DNA of 42,657 nt, taken from positions 1 through 42,657 of the forward strand of contig NZ_LZIF01000080.1 in NCBI RefSeq assembly GCF_001667145.1, given 5' to 3'. Positions within the stretch are counted from its first letter, which is position 1. Each line of letters starts with the position of its first letter. Positions 19,964 through 27,929 of the stretch are shown here, piece by piece. The stretch is from Mycobacterium sp. 852002-51971_SCH5477799-a. Its GTDB lineage: Bacteria; Actinomycetota; Actinomycetes; Mycobacteriales; Mycobacteriaceae. The notes under the pieces are model-generated. The model was not told the origin of the DNA, did no database searches, and saw only the letters and a program-made list of their open reading frames with translations. A program made the position numbers and the translations under genes.

Positions 19964-20365
19964 TCAGCGAACCGGGGCTCGCAGCAGGTTCAACACCGTT
20001 CGGCCGAGCAGGATGGGGTCGATGGGATGCGGCACCGCGCCCTCGGCACGCGACCAGGAAGCCAACCACGCATCGTCGGGCCGCCCGGTCAGCACGACCA
20101 GGGGTGGGCAGGTCTCGAGTTCGTCTTTGAGCTGCTTCGCGATTCCCATGCCGCCGGTCGGGGTGGCCTCGCCGTCCAGGATGGCCAAGTCGATGCCGCC
20201 CTTGTCCATCGTCGCAATCACCATGGGCCCGGTCGCCACCTCGACGTAGCTCAGCTCGGGCAGATCGGGATGCAGCTGCTTGCCCAGCGCCCGCATCACC
20301 CGTTCGCGGGTATGGGCATTGTTGCTGTAGACGAGGATCCGCAGGGCGACGGTGGAGTCGGACAC
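19964..20365 (-). CDS. Atypical response-regulator receiver protein (Rv3143-like)
   Basis: A stand-alone receiver domain of 133 residues, the same length as I recall for M. tuberculosis Rv3143. The fold pattern is kept: beta1 LRILVYSNN, beta3 LAILDGEA with the candidate phospho-acceptor D64, and beta4 LVVLTGR with T93. Two key positions are changed. The acidic pocket after beta1, normally DD or DE, is NN (N15, N16), and the conserved Lys before the beta5 Pro is replaced (VPHPIDP, H113). It may therefore signal without normal Mg-dependent phosphorylation. It has no output domain. It lies 53 bases after the YceI-like gene on the same strand. Confidence 0.85.
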   Translation of the reverse strand: MSDSTVALRILVYSNNAHTRERVMRALGKQLHPDLPELSYVEVATGPMVIATMDKGGIDLAILDGEATPTGGMGIAKQLKDELETCPPLVVLTGRPDDAWLASWSRAEGAVPHPIDPILLGRTVLNLLRAPVR

Positions 20366-20418
20366 GGTGCAGATGCTACTGGTGCCGCACCGGGTTCAGC
20401 GGGGTGCCCGCAGAATCT

Positions 20419-20955
20419 TTATTGCGATACCCGCACGAAGATGGCGTCCGCCGCGACCGTCGCCGTCGAGCCGATCATGCCGCCCCGGTTCCAATCCAGG
20501 TCGAACCGGTCCCGATCGAGCTTGGTTTCGCCGGTGATTCGGATCGAGCCGTCGTCGAGCTCGGAGATCACGACGGGCAGTGTCACCTCCGCCGTGACAC
20601 CCTTGATCGTGAAGCTGGCACGCAGGTCGGCGGCCTTGCCTTTGGTCGGGTGGACCGCGGTGACGACGACGCTGATCTCCGGAAAGCGGTCGACGTCGAA
20701 GAAGTCGGCCGAACGCAGGTGCTTGTCCCTACGGCCGATGCCGGTGTCCAGCGAGGCGGCCCGGATGTCCGCGCGGCCGAAAACCGCTCCCTTGCCGGTC
20801 AGTTGGCCGTCGCCGCTGAAATCGGTGAAGCGGCCCTTGACGTTCACCAGGCCCCACATGTTCCTGATTTTGAACGTGATGGCCGAGCGATCCGGGGCCA
20901 AATTCCACACGCCGGCCATGTCGGGATCGTGCAGCAGTGTCTCCAAAGTCGTCAT
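20419..20955 (-). CDS. YceI-like (polyisoprenoid-binding fold) protein
   Basis: A 178-residue YceI/lipocalin-like beta-barrel protein. Diagnostic segments are GVWNLAPDRSAITFKIRNMW near the N-terminus, the LDTGIGRRDKHLRSADFFD motif in the middle, and ADLRASFTIKGVTAEVTLPV. Relatives bind long isoprenoid or lipid-like molecules; many are periplasmic, but no signal peptide is present here, so it is probably cytosolic. ATG 20955 is preferred over GTG 20961 and TTG 20967 because a GGGGG stretch sits just upstream. It is near the end of the catabolic gene series. Confidence 0.87.
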   Translation of the reverse strand: MTTLETLLHDPDMAGVWNLAPDRSAITFKIRNMWGLVNVKGRFTDFSGDGQLTGKGAVFGRADIRAASLDTGIGRRDKHLRSADFFDVDRFPEISVVVTAVHPTKGKAADLRASFTIKGVTAEVTLPVVISELDDGSIRITGETKLDRDRFDLDWNRGGMIGSTATVAADAIFVRVSQ

Positions 20956-20989
20956 CGTCACCCCCAAATGTGTCGTGGCGAATGTAGCG

Positions 20990-21391
20990 CTAGTTCATCA
21001 GCGGCGCGATCCCGGCGGGATCGAAGTATTCGTCGATCCGCTCGATCAGGCCATCCGTGCCGACCCGGATCACGATGCAGACCCGCAGCGAGATCGACTG
21101 CCCGGCATGCCCGGTGGCGTGCAGGATGTGCTGCTGGACGAAGCCCCGAACGGACCCGTCGTCGAAGAGCTGCCGGTCCAGGATTTCGTAGCGACGCTGC
21201 GCGGTCGCCCCGATGAACCAATCGATGACGCGCATGGCGCGGGACTTGTCGTCGTCGCGCCGCGAGCCGACGCGCCACACTGTGATGTCGTTGCTCCACA
21301 TCGCGTCGACCGCGGCGACATCGCTTCGCTCGATTGCCGTGAACAGGCGATTGGCCGCATCGAGAACCGTCTCGGTGCCGGAAGCGGGCAT
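20990..21391 (-). CDS. SnoaL-like (NTF2-fold) protein
   Basis: A 133-residue NTF2-like protein of the SnoaL/ketosteroid-isomerase type. The pattern fits: helical N-terminus (AANRLFTAIERSDVAAVDAM), the W-rich strand DITVWRV, and the terminal IERIDEYFDPAGIAPLM typical of SnoaL-like domains. Members include isomerases, cyclases, epoxide hydrolases and non-enzymatic ligand binders, so the reaction cannot be assigned. It lies 25 bases after the DUF6285 gene and 34 bases before the YceI-like gene, suggesting co-transcription with the catabolic island. Confidence 0.83.
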   Translation of the reverse strand: MPASGTETVLDAANRLFTAIERSDVAAVDAMWSNDITVWRVGSRRDDDKSRAMRVIDWFIGATAQRRYEILDRQLFDDGSVRGFVQQHILHATGHAGQSISLRVCIVIRVGTDGLIERIDEYFDPAGIAPLMN

Positions 21392-21416
21392 GTCTGGCTC
21401 CTATCTGATCGTCGAG

Positions 21417-21755
21417 CTATTCGCTGTCGTAGCCGGGGTGGGCGACGGCCAATCGACGTCGCACCAGGATGCGCAGGCACGCGGTGACCTGGTCCGCGTG
21501 CCCGTCCATGTCACCGGCCCGTATCGCCGCGGCCAGCTGTTCCTCGTCGGCGAAACCCAGGCCGGCCAGCGCCGCGCGGGACTCCGCCTCGCTGTCGTCG
21601 AGCAGCTCGCGCTCGACGATGCGCAGCGCGTTGGCGGCGACCCGGGCGTGAAAGTTGACCTGTCCCTCGGTAGCACCGCGCACGTCGGTTTCCAGGAATT
21701 CGGCGACCGCGGCAACCAGTTCGGCGGCCAGCGGACGACCGTATGCGCCGTTCAT
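21417..21755 (-). CDS. DUF6285-like protein paired with the kinase
   Basis: A protein of 112 residues, mostly helical, starting at ATG 21755, which overlaps the stop of the phosphotransferase gene by four bases. It has a conserved-looking core, EGQVNFHARVAANALRIVER. I recall small DUF6285 proteins being encoded directly after APH-like kinases and acyl-CoA dehydrogenases of this kind, which is the arrangement here. No catalytic residues are evident, so it may be a kinase partner or stabiliser. The much longer open frame up to 22208 is a shadow of the kinase gene. Confidence 0.72.
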   Translation of the reverse strand: MNGAYGRPLAAELVAAVAEFLETDVRGATEGQVNFHARVAANALRIVERELLDDSEAESRAALAGLGFADEEQLAAAIRAGDMDGHADQVTACLRILVRRRLAVAHPGYDSE

Positions 21756-22744
21756 GGCCGCGCCTCGAGCAGGTTGAGGAGGTCCCACTCGGTCTCGCAG
21801 ACGCGGCGGCCGATGGTGGCCAGCTCGACCGAGCGGTTGTGCCCGTTCAAGTGCCGTTCCGCCTGGAAGCGGCAGATGACACCCCAGCGCAAGGTGGCCA
21901 ACACCAGCCACCAGTGAAACGCCACCCGGTCGACGGTGACCCCGCTGGCCTGCTCGTAGGCTCGCAAGAAGCTTTCGATGCTGCCCAGGCCGCCGGCGCC
22001 GAGGCCGGCCGGCGCGCCGAATCGCCAGGCCCGGATGCAGAACCACGCCAGGTCTTCGTACCCCTGCCCGATGTGCACCAGCTCCCAGTCCAGCACCGCC
22101 GCGAGGCCCGACCCGTCGACGATGAGGTTGCCCATCCGAAAGTCGCCGTGTACCAACACCGCCGGCGACGGTTCTGGACGGTGGGCGGCCAGCCAGCGAA
22201 ACCCCCATTCAAAGGTTGCGGTGGTGTCGCCCATGTCGTCGAGGCGATGGCGCCATTCGGCCAGTTGGTCTTCGTGGGTCAGGTCAGGAACGCTCGTGTC
22301 GGCGCGGTGAATGGCGGCCACCGCCTGCGCGCACTGCTGCAGCAGCCGCGTGCGGGACGTCTGCCCGCCTGCGCCGTCGAGCTGTCGCTGGATGCGCCGA
22401 ACGATGGTCTCGCCCTTGATTTCGTCACAGATCAGGAACGGATTGCCCAGTGCGACAGGCGAATTGTCGGCGATCAACACGTGCGGGACCGGCGCGCCCG
22501 CCGCCGCCGCGGCGGCCTGCGTCCTGGCTTCGAGCTCCATGCCGGCATGCACATCGTCGGGCGGGCCGGTGCGCAGGATCAGCGCGCGACGCTGCGCGTG
22601 GGTGACGGCATCGAACGCCCAGGTGGTTCTGCTGGCGCCACCGGTCAACGCGCGCAGGTTCTCGACCGCGGTGTCGACGCCGGTGGCCCCGGTGAGCACG
22701 GTGGCCAGTCTGGAGGTCAGTTCCGCTGACACGACCTTGTCCAT
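21752..22744 (-). CDS. APH-family phosphotransferase (ACAD10/11-kinase type)
   Basis: A 330-residue kinase-like protein of the aminoglycoside phosphotransferase/choline kinase fold. It has the catalytic loop LVHGDFRMGNLIVD (D201, N206) and the metal motif LDWE (D219), plus a Gly-rich ATP loop near LTGGASRTTWAF. The N-terminal domain of human ACAD10/ACAD11 has this fold and is followed by an acyl-CoA dehydrogenase domain; here the two are separate adjacent genes overlapping by one base (TGATG). By analogy it may phosphorylate a hydroxyacyl-CoA rather than an antibiotic. ATG 22744 is chosen; the frame upstream to 23302 lies within the dehydrogenase gene. Confidence 0.87.
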   Translation of the reverse strand: MDKVVSAELTSRLATVLTGATGVDTAVENLRALTGGASRTTWAFDAVTHAQRRALILRTGPPDDVHAGMELEARTQAAAAAAGAPVPHVLIADNSPVALGNPFLICDEIKGETIVRRIQRQLDGAGGQTSRTRLLQQCAQAVAAIHRADTSVPDLTHEDQLAEWRHRLDDMGDTTATFEWGFRWLAAHRPEPSPAVLVHGDFRMGNLIVDGSGLAAVLDWELVHIGQGYEDLAWFCIRAWRFGAPAGLGAGGLGSIESFLRAYEQASGVTVDRVAFHWWLVLATLRWGVICRFQAERHLNGHNRSVELATIGRRVCETEWDLLNLLEARP

Positions 22745-23982
22745 CAGTTCTTGCCGAATTTGAACAGACGTTGCGCTACCCGGCGAATTTGAATCTCCTC
22801 CGCGCCCTCGGTGATTCGGTAGCGACGGTGATGGCGGTAGATGTGTTCGAACTGCTCGTGGCGGCTGTAGCCGAGGCCACCGTAAACCTGCATCGCCCGG
22901 TCCGCGGCGTCGCAGACCAGCCGGTTGGCGCGGTAATTGGCCATCGACACCTTGTCGGAGACCTCCATGTGGTGGTCGCGGTCCAGATGCCAGGCGGCGT
23001 ACTGCACCAGCAGCCGCACCATCTGCGCTTCGGTCGCCAACTCGGCCAGCGGCCACTGCACGGCCTGGTTGACCGACAGCGGCTTGCCGAACACTTTTCG
23101 GCCGGCGGCGTATTCGGCGGCGCGGTCGATGCAGTACTGTGCGGCGCCCAGGCTGCTCGCAGCCTGCCGAATCCGGTTCTCGTGCAAAAAGGTTTGGCCG
23201 ACCTCCAGGCCGCCGTCGACCTCGCCGAGTACCGCGTCGGCGGGAATGCGAACATCGGTCAGCTCGACTTCGCCGTGGTCGGTGGGCATGTTGAACGTCC
23301 ACCAGTAGTAGGGGACGTTGAATCCGGGCGAATCGGTCGGCACCAGGAACGCAGTGATGCCCCGGGCGGCTCCCGGTTCGCCGGAAGTGCGTGCGAAGAC
23401 CAGGTCGTGGGTCGCGCGGTGCACTCCGGTGTTGAACCGCTTGGCGCCGTTGATCACCCAGCTATCACCGTCGCGTTCGGCGCGTGTCTGTAGCCAGGTC
23501 GCATCCGAACCATGCTGCGGCTCGGTCAGGCCGAACGCCATGGACCGTTCCCCGGTGATCAGCGCCTCCGACCACTGCTTGCGTTGGTCGTCGGTGCCGA
23601 ACCGCTCCATCATGATCACCTGCGGGAAGTTCCCGACGATCGACGATTCGTTCTGCAGGTCGTTGTGTAGGCCAAGACCCTTGTGCGCCAAGTATTCCCG
23701 GATGACCGCCATGTCGACGTTGCTGCCGTCGCGGCCGCCCAGTGAGGTCGGCAATCCATACCGCAGCCAGCCGGCCTTGTCGGCTCGCCTGCGCATCTCG
23801 GCGAGCAGATCCTCCCACTCGCGCGTCGGGATTCCGTCGTTGTCCCAATCGGTGCGCGCGTGTTCGCGACGCTGATCGAAGTACTGCATGTTTTCGCGTT
23901 CCAGCGGCTTGATCTCGGCCTCGATGAACTCGTCCATCTCGGCGAGCAGCCCCGGAAGGTGCTCTGGCAGACTGAAATCCAC
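22744..23982 (-). CDS. Acyl-CoA dehydrogenase (ACAD10/11-like)
   Basis: A 412-residue FAD-dependent acyl-CoA dehydrogenase-fold enzyme. Seen are the FAD/substrate segment SMAFGLTEPQHGSDATWLQT, the DSWVINGAKRFNTGVHRATH strand, and the C-terminal QVYGGLGYSRHEQFEHIYRH with RITEGAEEIQIRRVAQRLF. Because its gene overlaps a kinase gene as in the fused human ACAD10/11 proteins, it may remove phosphate from a phosphorylated hydroxyacyl-CoA rather than simply oxidise a fatty acyl-CoA; this is inference. The start is GTG 23982 with a GAGGAG site upstream. Confidence 0.9.
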   Translation of the reverse strand: MDFSLPEHLPGLLAEMDEFIEAEIKPLERENMQYFDQRREHARTDWDNDGIPTREWEDLLAEMRRRADKAGWLRYGLPTSLGGRDGSNVDMAVIREYLAHKGLGLHNDLQNESSIVGNFPQVIMMERFGTDDQRKQWSEALITGERSMAFGLTEPQHGSDATWLQTRAERDGDSWVINGAKRFNTGVHRATHDLVFARTSGEPGAARGITAFLVPTDSPGFNVPYYWWTFNMPTDHGEVELTDVRIPADAVLGEVDGGLEVGQTFLHENRIRQAASSLGAAQYCIDRAAEYAAGRKVFGKPLSVNQAVQWPLAELATEAQMVRLLVQYAAWHLDRDHHMEVSDKVSMANYRANRLVCDAADRAMQVYGGLGYSRHEQFEHIYRHHRRYRITEGAEEIQIRRVAQRLFKFGKN

Positions 23983-24006
23983 GGCTATCTCCTCGCGATT
24001 CGCGCG

Positions 24007-24630
24007 TTACGCACCATAGAGAGTCTTCTTCCACACCGTTGATAGCGTGGCGATGGCGTCTTCGTCGCTGATCTCCATGCCGAGGCCCGACTGCCCGACG
24101 AAGACGGTGGTGAAGTTCTCGAACAGCAGCGCGATGGCCGCCGCCGTGTGTTGCGGGTTGAGCTCGGCGCCGTAACCCTGCTCCTGCGCGCGACGAACCG
24201 ATGCCGCCACGATGTCCACGCCGAAACGGCGGAACTCGTTCTGCACGGCCGCGAACCGCTGTTGGGTGGCGGCCAGCTGGGCCACGGCGATCATGATGCC
24301 GATGTTCTGCTTGAACATGTTCCAGTAGCCGGTGACCACCGAGGTGAAGAACGCGTCGTCGTCCGGAGAGTCCGGCAGGTGAACGCTCAGGCCCGACGGC
24401 GTCACCACCTCGTGCAGGAATGATTCGGCGAGGCCGGCCAGCAGGTCTTCCTTGTCGGCGAAGTATCGGTAGAACACCGCCGGTGATTTTCCCGCGGCCG
24501 ACGTGATGTCGGCCAGGGTGGTGCCGTGAAAACCCCGTTCGGCGAACAACTTCCGGGCGGCCTGTTCGATGGCCTGCCTGGTCTGGCGGCCTTTGGCGGT
24601 CAGCTCGCGGTTCGCCTCCGGGGCGGACAT
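24007..24630 (-). CDS. TetR-family transcriptional regulator
   Basis: A 207-residue TetR-type repressor with the N-terminal helix-turn-helix at about residues 12-58 (AARKLFAERGFHGTTLADIT, then AVFYRYFADKEDLL). The ligand-binding C-terminal domain is hydrophobic and not diagnostic; the ligand is likely a CoA ester or ring-cleavage product from the surrounding pathway. It lies inside the operon (one-base overlap with the lyase gene upstream, 24 bases before the dehydrogenase), which suggests autoregulation through the palindrome at 29071-29088 in front of the first gene. Confidence 0.9.
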   Translation of the reverse strand: MSAPEANRELTAKGRQTRQAIEQAARKLFAERGFHGTTLADITSAAGKSPAVFYRYFADKEDLLAGLAESFLHEVVTPSGLSVHLPDSPDDDAFFTSVVTGYWNMFKQNIGIMIAVAQLAATQQRFAAVQNEFRRFGVDIVAASVRRAQEQGYGAELNPQHTAAAIALLFENFTTVFVGQSGLGMEISDEDAIATLSTVWKKTLYGA

Positions 24631-25526
24631 CAGTTACGCTTTCGGTCGCCGGCGCGCAACAGGGCGCTCGGCAGGTCGTGCCCCACCAGTGATTTCGCCA
24701 CGTCGGCCGCGGCGATGGCGGCTTGCAGGTCGACGTCGACGTCGATGCCGCTGTCGCGCAGCAGGTACACCAGGTCCTCGGTGGCGACGTTGCCGGTGGC
24801 CCCCGGAGCGAAGGGGCAGCCGCCCAGGCCGCCGACCGAGGCATCCAGCCGGGTCACCCCGGAGGTGACCGCGGCGTAGGCGCTGGCCAGCCCGGAGCCG
24901 CGGGTGTTGTGGAAATGTCCGCCCAGCGGCAGGTCGCCGAGCACCGGACGCAGTTGTGCGATCAGCGAACTCACCCGTCCCGGGGTGGTGGTGCCGATGG
25001 TGTCGGCGATCGACAGGCGGTCGACGCCGCGGTCACGCGCGGCCGCCGCGATTTCGAGCACCCGCTGCGGCGGGGTGGGGCCTTCGAACGGTGAGTCCCA
25101 GGCGGTGGCGATGACGACCTCGACGGTGACGTCGCTGTCGTGCGCGATCGCGACGATCTCGTCGATTTGATCGGTGGCCTCCGCGCTGGTGCGCCCGACG
25201 TTGGCCGTGCTGAAGGCGTCGTCGGCGGCCACCACGTACTCGATGGAGCGCAGCCCCGCGGCGACGGCCCGCTTGGCGCCGTTGGCACTGGCCACCAGGG
25301 CCGAGAATTCGATGTCGGGGTAGTCGTGCAGATGGGCAGCCAGTTCGGCGGCATCGGCCATCGACGGCACCTTGGTGGGGGAGACGAACGCGGTGACCTC
25401 GACCTCGCGAACGCCGGTGGCCGCCACCGCGGCCAGCAGTTCGAGCTTGGCGGACAACGGGATCGGCGTTTCGATCTGCAGGCCGTCACGCAGGGCGACT
25501 TCTCGGATGTCGACGTGATTGGTCAC
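24630..25526 (-). CDS. Hydroxymethylglutaryl-CoA lyase-family aldolase
   Basis: A 298-residue TIM-barrel enzyme of the HMG-CoA lyase/DRE-TIM family, which cleaves 3-hydroxy-3-methylglutaryl-CoA-like substrates to acetyl-CoA plus a ketone or keto acid. It opens with VDIREVALRDGLQIE (the catalytic RDGLQ motif), has the metal-site GGHFHNTRGSGLASAYAA, and the HMG-CoA lyase signature GLGGCPFAPGATGNVATED with the catalytic Cys. The start is GTG 25526 after a GGAGG site, overlapping the CoA-transferase stop by four bases. Leucine degradation is possible, but the neighbours suggest a different branched acyl-CoA. Confidence 0.9.
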   Translation of the reverse strand: MTNHVDIREVALRDGLQIETPIPLSAKLELLAAVAATGVREVEVTAFVSPTKVPSMADAAELAAHLHDYPDIEFSALVASANGAKRAVAAGLRSIEYVVAADDAFSTANVGRTSAEATDQIDEIVAIAHDSDVTVEVVIATAWDSPFEGPTPPQRVLEIAAAARDRGVDRLSIADTIGTTTPGRVSSLIAQLRPVLGDLPLGGHFHNTRGSGLASAYAAVTSGVTRLDASVGGLGGCPFAPGATGNVATEDLVYLLRDSGIDVDVDLQAAIAAADVAKSLVGHDLPSALLRAGDRKRN

Positions 25527-26728
25527 AGCACCTCCTCGGAGCGCAGCTCCTCGAGCTCCCCGGCGGTCTTGCCCAGCAGCCCGATGTAGACGTCGTCGTT
25601 GTGCTGGCCCGGCCGCGCGGGACCGGCGTTGCGGACTTGCCCCGGCGATTCCGAGAGCACCGGCACGATGCCCGGCCCTAACACGTTGCGCTGCACGCGC
25701 TCGTCGTAATGCTCCACCAGCATGCCGCGTGCCCGCAGCTGCGGGTCGTTGACCACTTCGGCGACCGTATTGATCGGCCCCGCGATCACCCCTGCGGCGG
25801 AAAGGATTTCGATGATGTCCCCGGGCTGGCGGTCCGCGGCCCAGGCCCCGATGATGTTGTCGAGTTCGTCTTGATTGCGGCCGCGGGCGATGTGCGTGGC
25901 GAACCGGTCGTCGGTGGCCAGCTCCGGGCGGCCCATCGCCTTGCACAGCCGGGCGAAGACGGTGTCCTGGTTTGCGGCGATCACCACCCACGAGCCGTCG
26001 GCGCTGCGGTAGATGTTGGACGGGGCGATCCCCTCCAGCCGGGTGCCCGAGGGACCGCGGACCACCCCGCCGGCGTCGTAGTCGGGAATGGTGGATTCCT
26101 GTACTGCCAAGCATGATTCGGTCAGCGCGACGTCGACCACCTGGCCGCGCCCGGTGACGCTGCGTCGGTACAGCGCGGCCAGTGCGCCCTGGGCGCCGAA
26201 CATGCCGGCCAGGCTGTCACCGAGCGAGAGCGCCAGCCGGGGCGGCGGGCCGCCGGGAAACCCGTTGAGGTACCGCAGCCCGCTGGCCGCTTCGGCGACC
26301 GAGGCGTAGCCGGCCTTGGTGGCGTCGGGCCCGGTCTGTCCGTAGCCGGACACCCGGACCAGGATGATGCCCGGATTGCGTTCGCTGAGCACGTCGTAGC
26401 CCAGGTTCCACTTTTCCAGGGTGCCCGGACGGAAGTTCTCCACCACGATGTCGGATTTCTCGACGAGGTCGCAGAACAGTTCGCGGCCGCGGGGATGGCG
26501 CAGGTCCAGCGTGATCGCCCTCTTGTTTCGTGCGTGCACCGTCCAGAAGACGTGCTGCCCGTCGAGTTCGGCTTGACCCCAGGTGCGCAAGGGGTCCGGT
26601 GCTTTGGGCAGTTCCACCTTGATGACGTCGGCGCCCATGTCGCCGAGCAGCCGGCCGGCGAAGGGCCCGGCGATCAGGGTGCCCAGTTCGAGAACCCGGA
26701 CGCCATCCAGCGGGCCGGCTGGTGTCAT
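25523..26728 (-). CDS. CaiB/BaiF-type (class III) CoA-transferase
   Basis: A 401-residue formyl-CoA transferase/CaiB-type enzyme. Typical are the N-terminus PLDGVRVLELGTLIAGPFAG, DVIKVELPKAPDPLRTWG, KRAITLDLRHPRGRELF, and LSLGDSLAGMFGAQGAL, where the Asp is the expected catalytic carboxylate that forms the mixed anhydride. It would activate a carboxylic acid of the pathway by moving CoA from another thioester. ATG 26728 follows the hydrolase stop by four bases, and its stop overlaps the lyase start. Confidence 0.92.
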   Translation of the reverse strand: MTPAGPLDGVRVLELGTLIAGPFAGRLLGDMGADVIKVELPKAPDPLRTWGQAELDGQHVFWTVHARNKRAITLDLRHPRGRELFCDLVEKSDIVVENFRPGTLEKWNLGYDVLSERNPGIILVRVSGYGQTGPDATKAGYASVAEAASGLRYLNGFPGGPPPRLALSLGDSLAGMFGAQGALAALYRRSVTGRGQVVDVALTESCLAVQESTIPDYDAGGVVRGPSGTRLEGIAPSNIYRSADGSWVVIAANQDTVFARLCKAMGRPELATDDRFATHIARGRNQDELDNIIGAWAADRQPGDIIEILSAAGVIAGPINTVAEVVNDPQLRARGMLVEHYDERVQRNVLGPGIVPVLSESPGQVRNAGPARPGQHNDDVYIGLLGKTAGELEELRSEEVL

Positions 26729-26732
26729 GCGC

Positions 26733-27929
26733 TCATCCTTGACTCGCGAAATCGTGCCGCGCCAGCCAGTCGGTGACGATGGTTACGGCGGCCCGCAGCG
26801 CGCCGCGCTGGTCAGGTCCCGCGTAATAGTGTGTGGCGCCGGGGATTTCGTGCATCTCCTTGTCCTGGTGTCCGATCGCCTGGAACAGCCGCCGGGTGTG
26901 GCTGGGCGTGCAGGCGTCATCCGCCAGGTTACCGATCACCAGAGCGGGGATCGCGATGTCGGGTCCGCAGGCCACCGCGTCGCCTCGGGCATCGTCGTAG
27001 CTCCACTGCGAAAGCCAGCCGCGCAGGGTAGAGAACCGGGCCAGCCCGACGGGGCTCATGTTCACCACCTGAGGGTCCCCCAGGTAGCAGGTGCCGGGTT
27101 TGCGCTCGTTGGGATCGACCGCCGGGTCCAGCCAGCGCGGGTCGGCCATGGTGCCGTGCACGACGAAGCCGAACTCGTCATCGGGCCGGCCGGCGGCTGC
27201 CAACTCGGCTAGCTTGTCCCTGACCCATGCGGTGATGCGGCGGTTGCGGTCGATCTGCGCCTGTCGGTAGCGGTTCAGGAAGTCTTGGCTGTAGGGCGGC
27301 TGATTGGGGTTATCGGGGTCGTACAGGTCCAACTCCGGATCGCGCTTGGTCGGGTCGGATTCGTCGAGGATCGACGCGTCCAGCCATTCGGTCAGCGTGC
27401 CGTGCCTGCTGATGTGGGCGGCAAGGAGCATGATGCCGTCGGCGACGGGCAGGTCGAGTTTGGTCAGGTCGGGGCCGTCGCCGGTCGGGCTCGACGTGAT
27501 GGTCGGGTTCTGCGCCTGCTGCTGGTAAAACACCGACAACGAACCGCCGCCACTCCATCCGGCCAGCACCACCTTCTGGTAGCCCAGCCGCTTTTTGGCG
27601 TCCTTGATGCATTCGCCGAGGTCCTCGACGACCTTCTCCATCAGCAGTGCCGAGTCGGTGCCGCGAAAGCGGCTATTGCAGTAGATGACGTGATGGCCGG
27701 CCCGCGCCAGCGCGTTGATCATCGGCAGGTAGGCGCCACCCCCGATGGGATGCATGAACACCAGCACGGTGTCCGACGGCTTGTCCTTGGGCTTGAGCAG
27801 GTAGCTCTCCAGCACGGTGATCTCGGCCAGACCGCCGTAGACATCTCGTACTCCCGAATTATTCTGGAAGGCAACCAGATACGGGATCCGGTCGTACTCG
27901 AACTTCTTGGGTGTCACGGCTTGCGTCAT
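26733..27929 (-). CDS. Alpha/beta-hydrolase
   Basis: A 398-residue alpha/beta-hydrolase. The nucleophile elbow is AGWSGGGS (S126), the oxyanion region HPIGGG is at residues 60-65, and a late histidine in PGATHYYAG is the likely catalytic His. About 60 residues longer than simple hydrolases, it has an extended cap between the elbow and the acid. Its gene shares one base with the end of the HGD-like dioxygenase gene (TGATG), so it may hydrolyse a ring-cleavage product or an ester substrate. ATG 27929 is preferred to TTG 27932. Confidence 0.83.
   Translation of the reverse strand: MTQAVTPKKFEYDRIPYLVAFQNNSGVRDVYGGLAEITVLESYLLKPKDKPSDTVLVFMHPIGGGAYLPMINALARAGHHVIYCNSRFRGTDSALLMEKVVEDLGECIKDAKKRLGYQKVVLAGWSGGGSLSVFYQQQAQNPTITSSPTGDGPDLTKLDLPVADGIMLLAAHISRHGTLTEWLDASILDESDPTKRDPELDLYDPDNPNQPPYSQDFLNRYRQAQIDRNRRITAWVRDKLAELAAAGRPDDEFGFVVHGTMADPRWLDPAVDPNERKPGTCYLGDPQVVNMSPVGLARFSTLRGWLSQWSYDDARGDAVACGPDIAIPALVIGNLADDACTPSHTRRLFQAIGHQDKEMHEIPGATHYYAGPDQRGALRAAVTIVTDWLARHDFASQG

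Noticed and set aside
21752..22744. Aminoglycoside resistance gene
   Set aside because: The APH fold is present, but the gene overlaps an acyl-CoA dehydrogenase gene and a DUF6285 gene within a catabolic operon, which points to a metabolic kinase.
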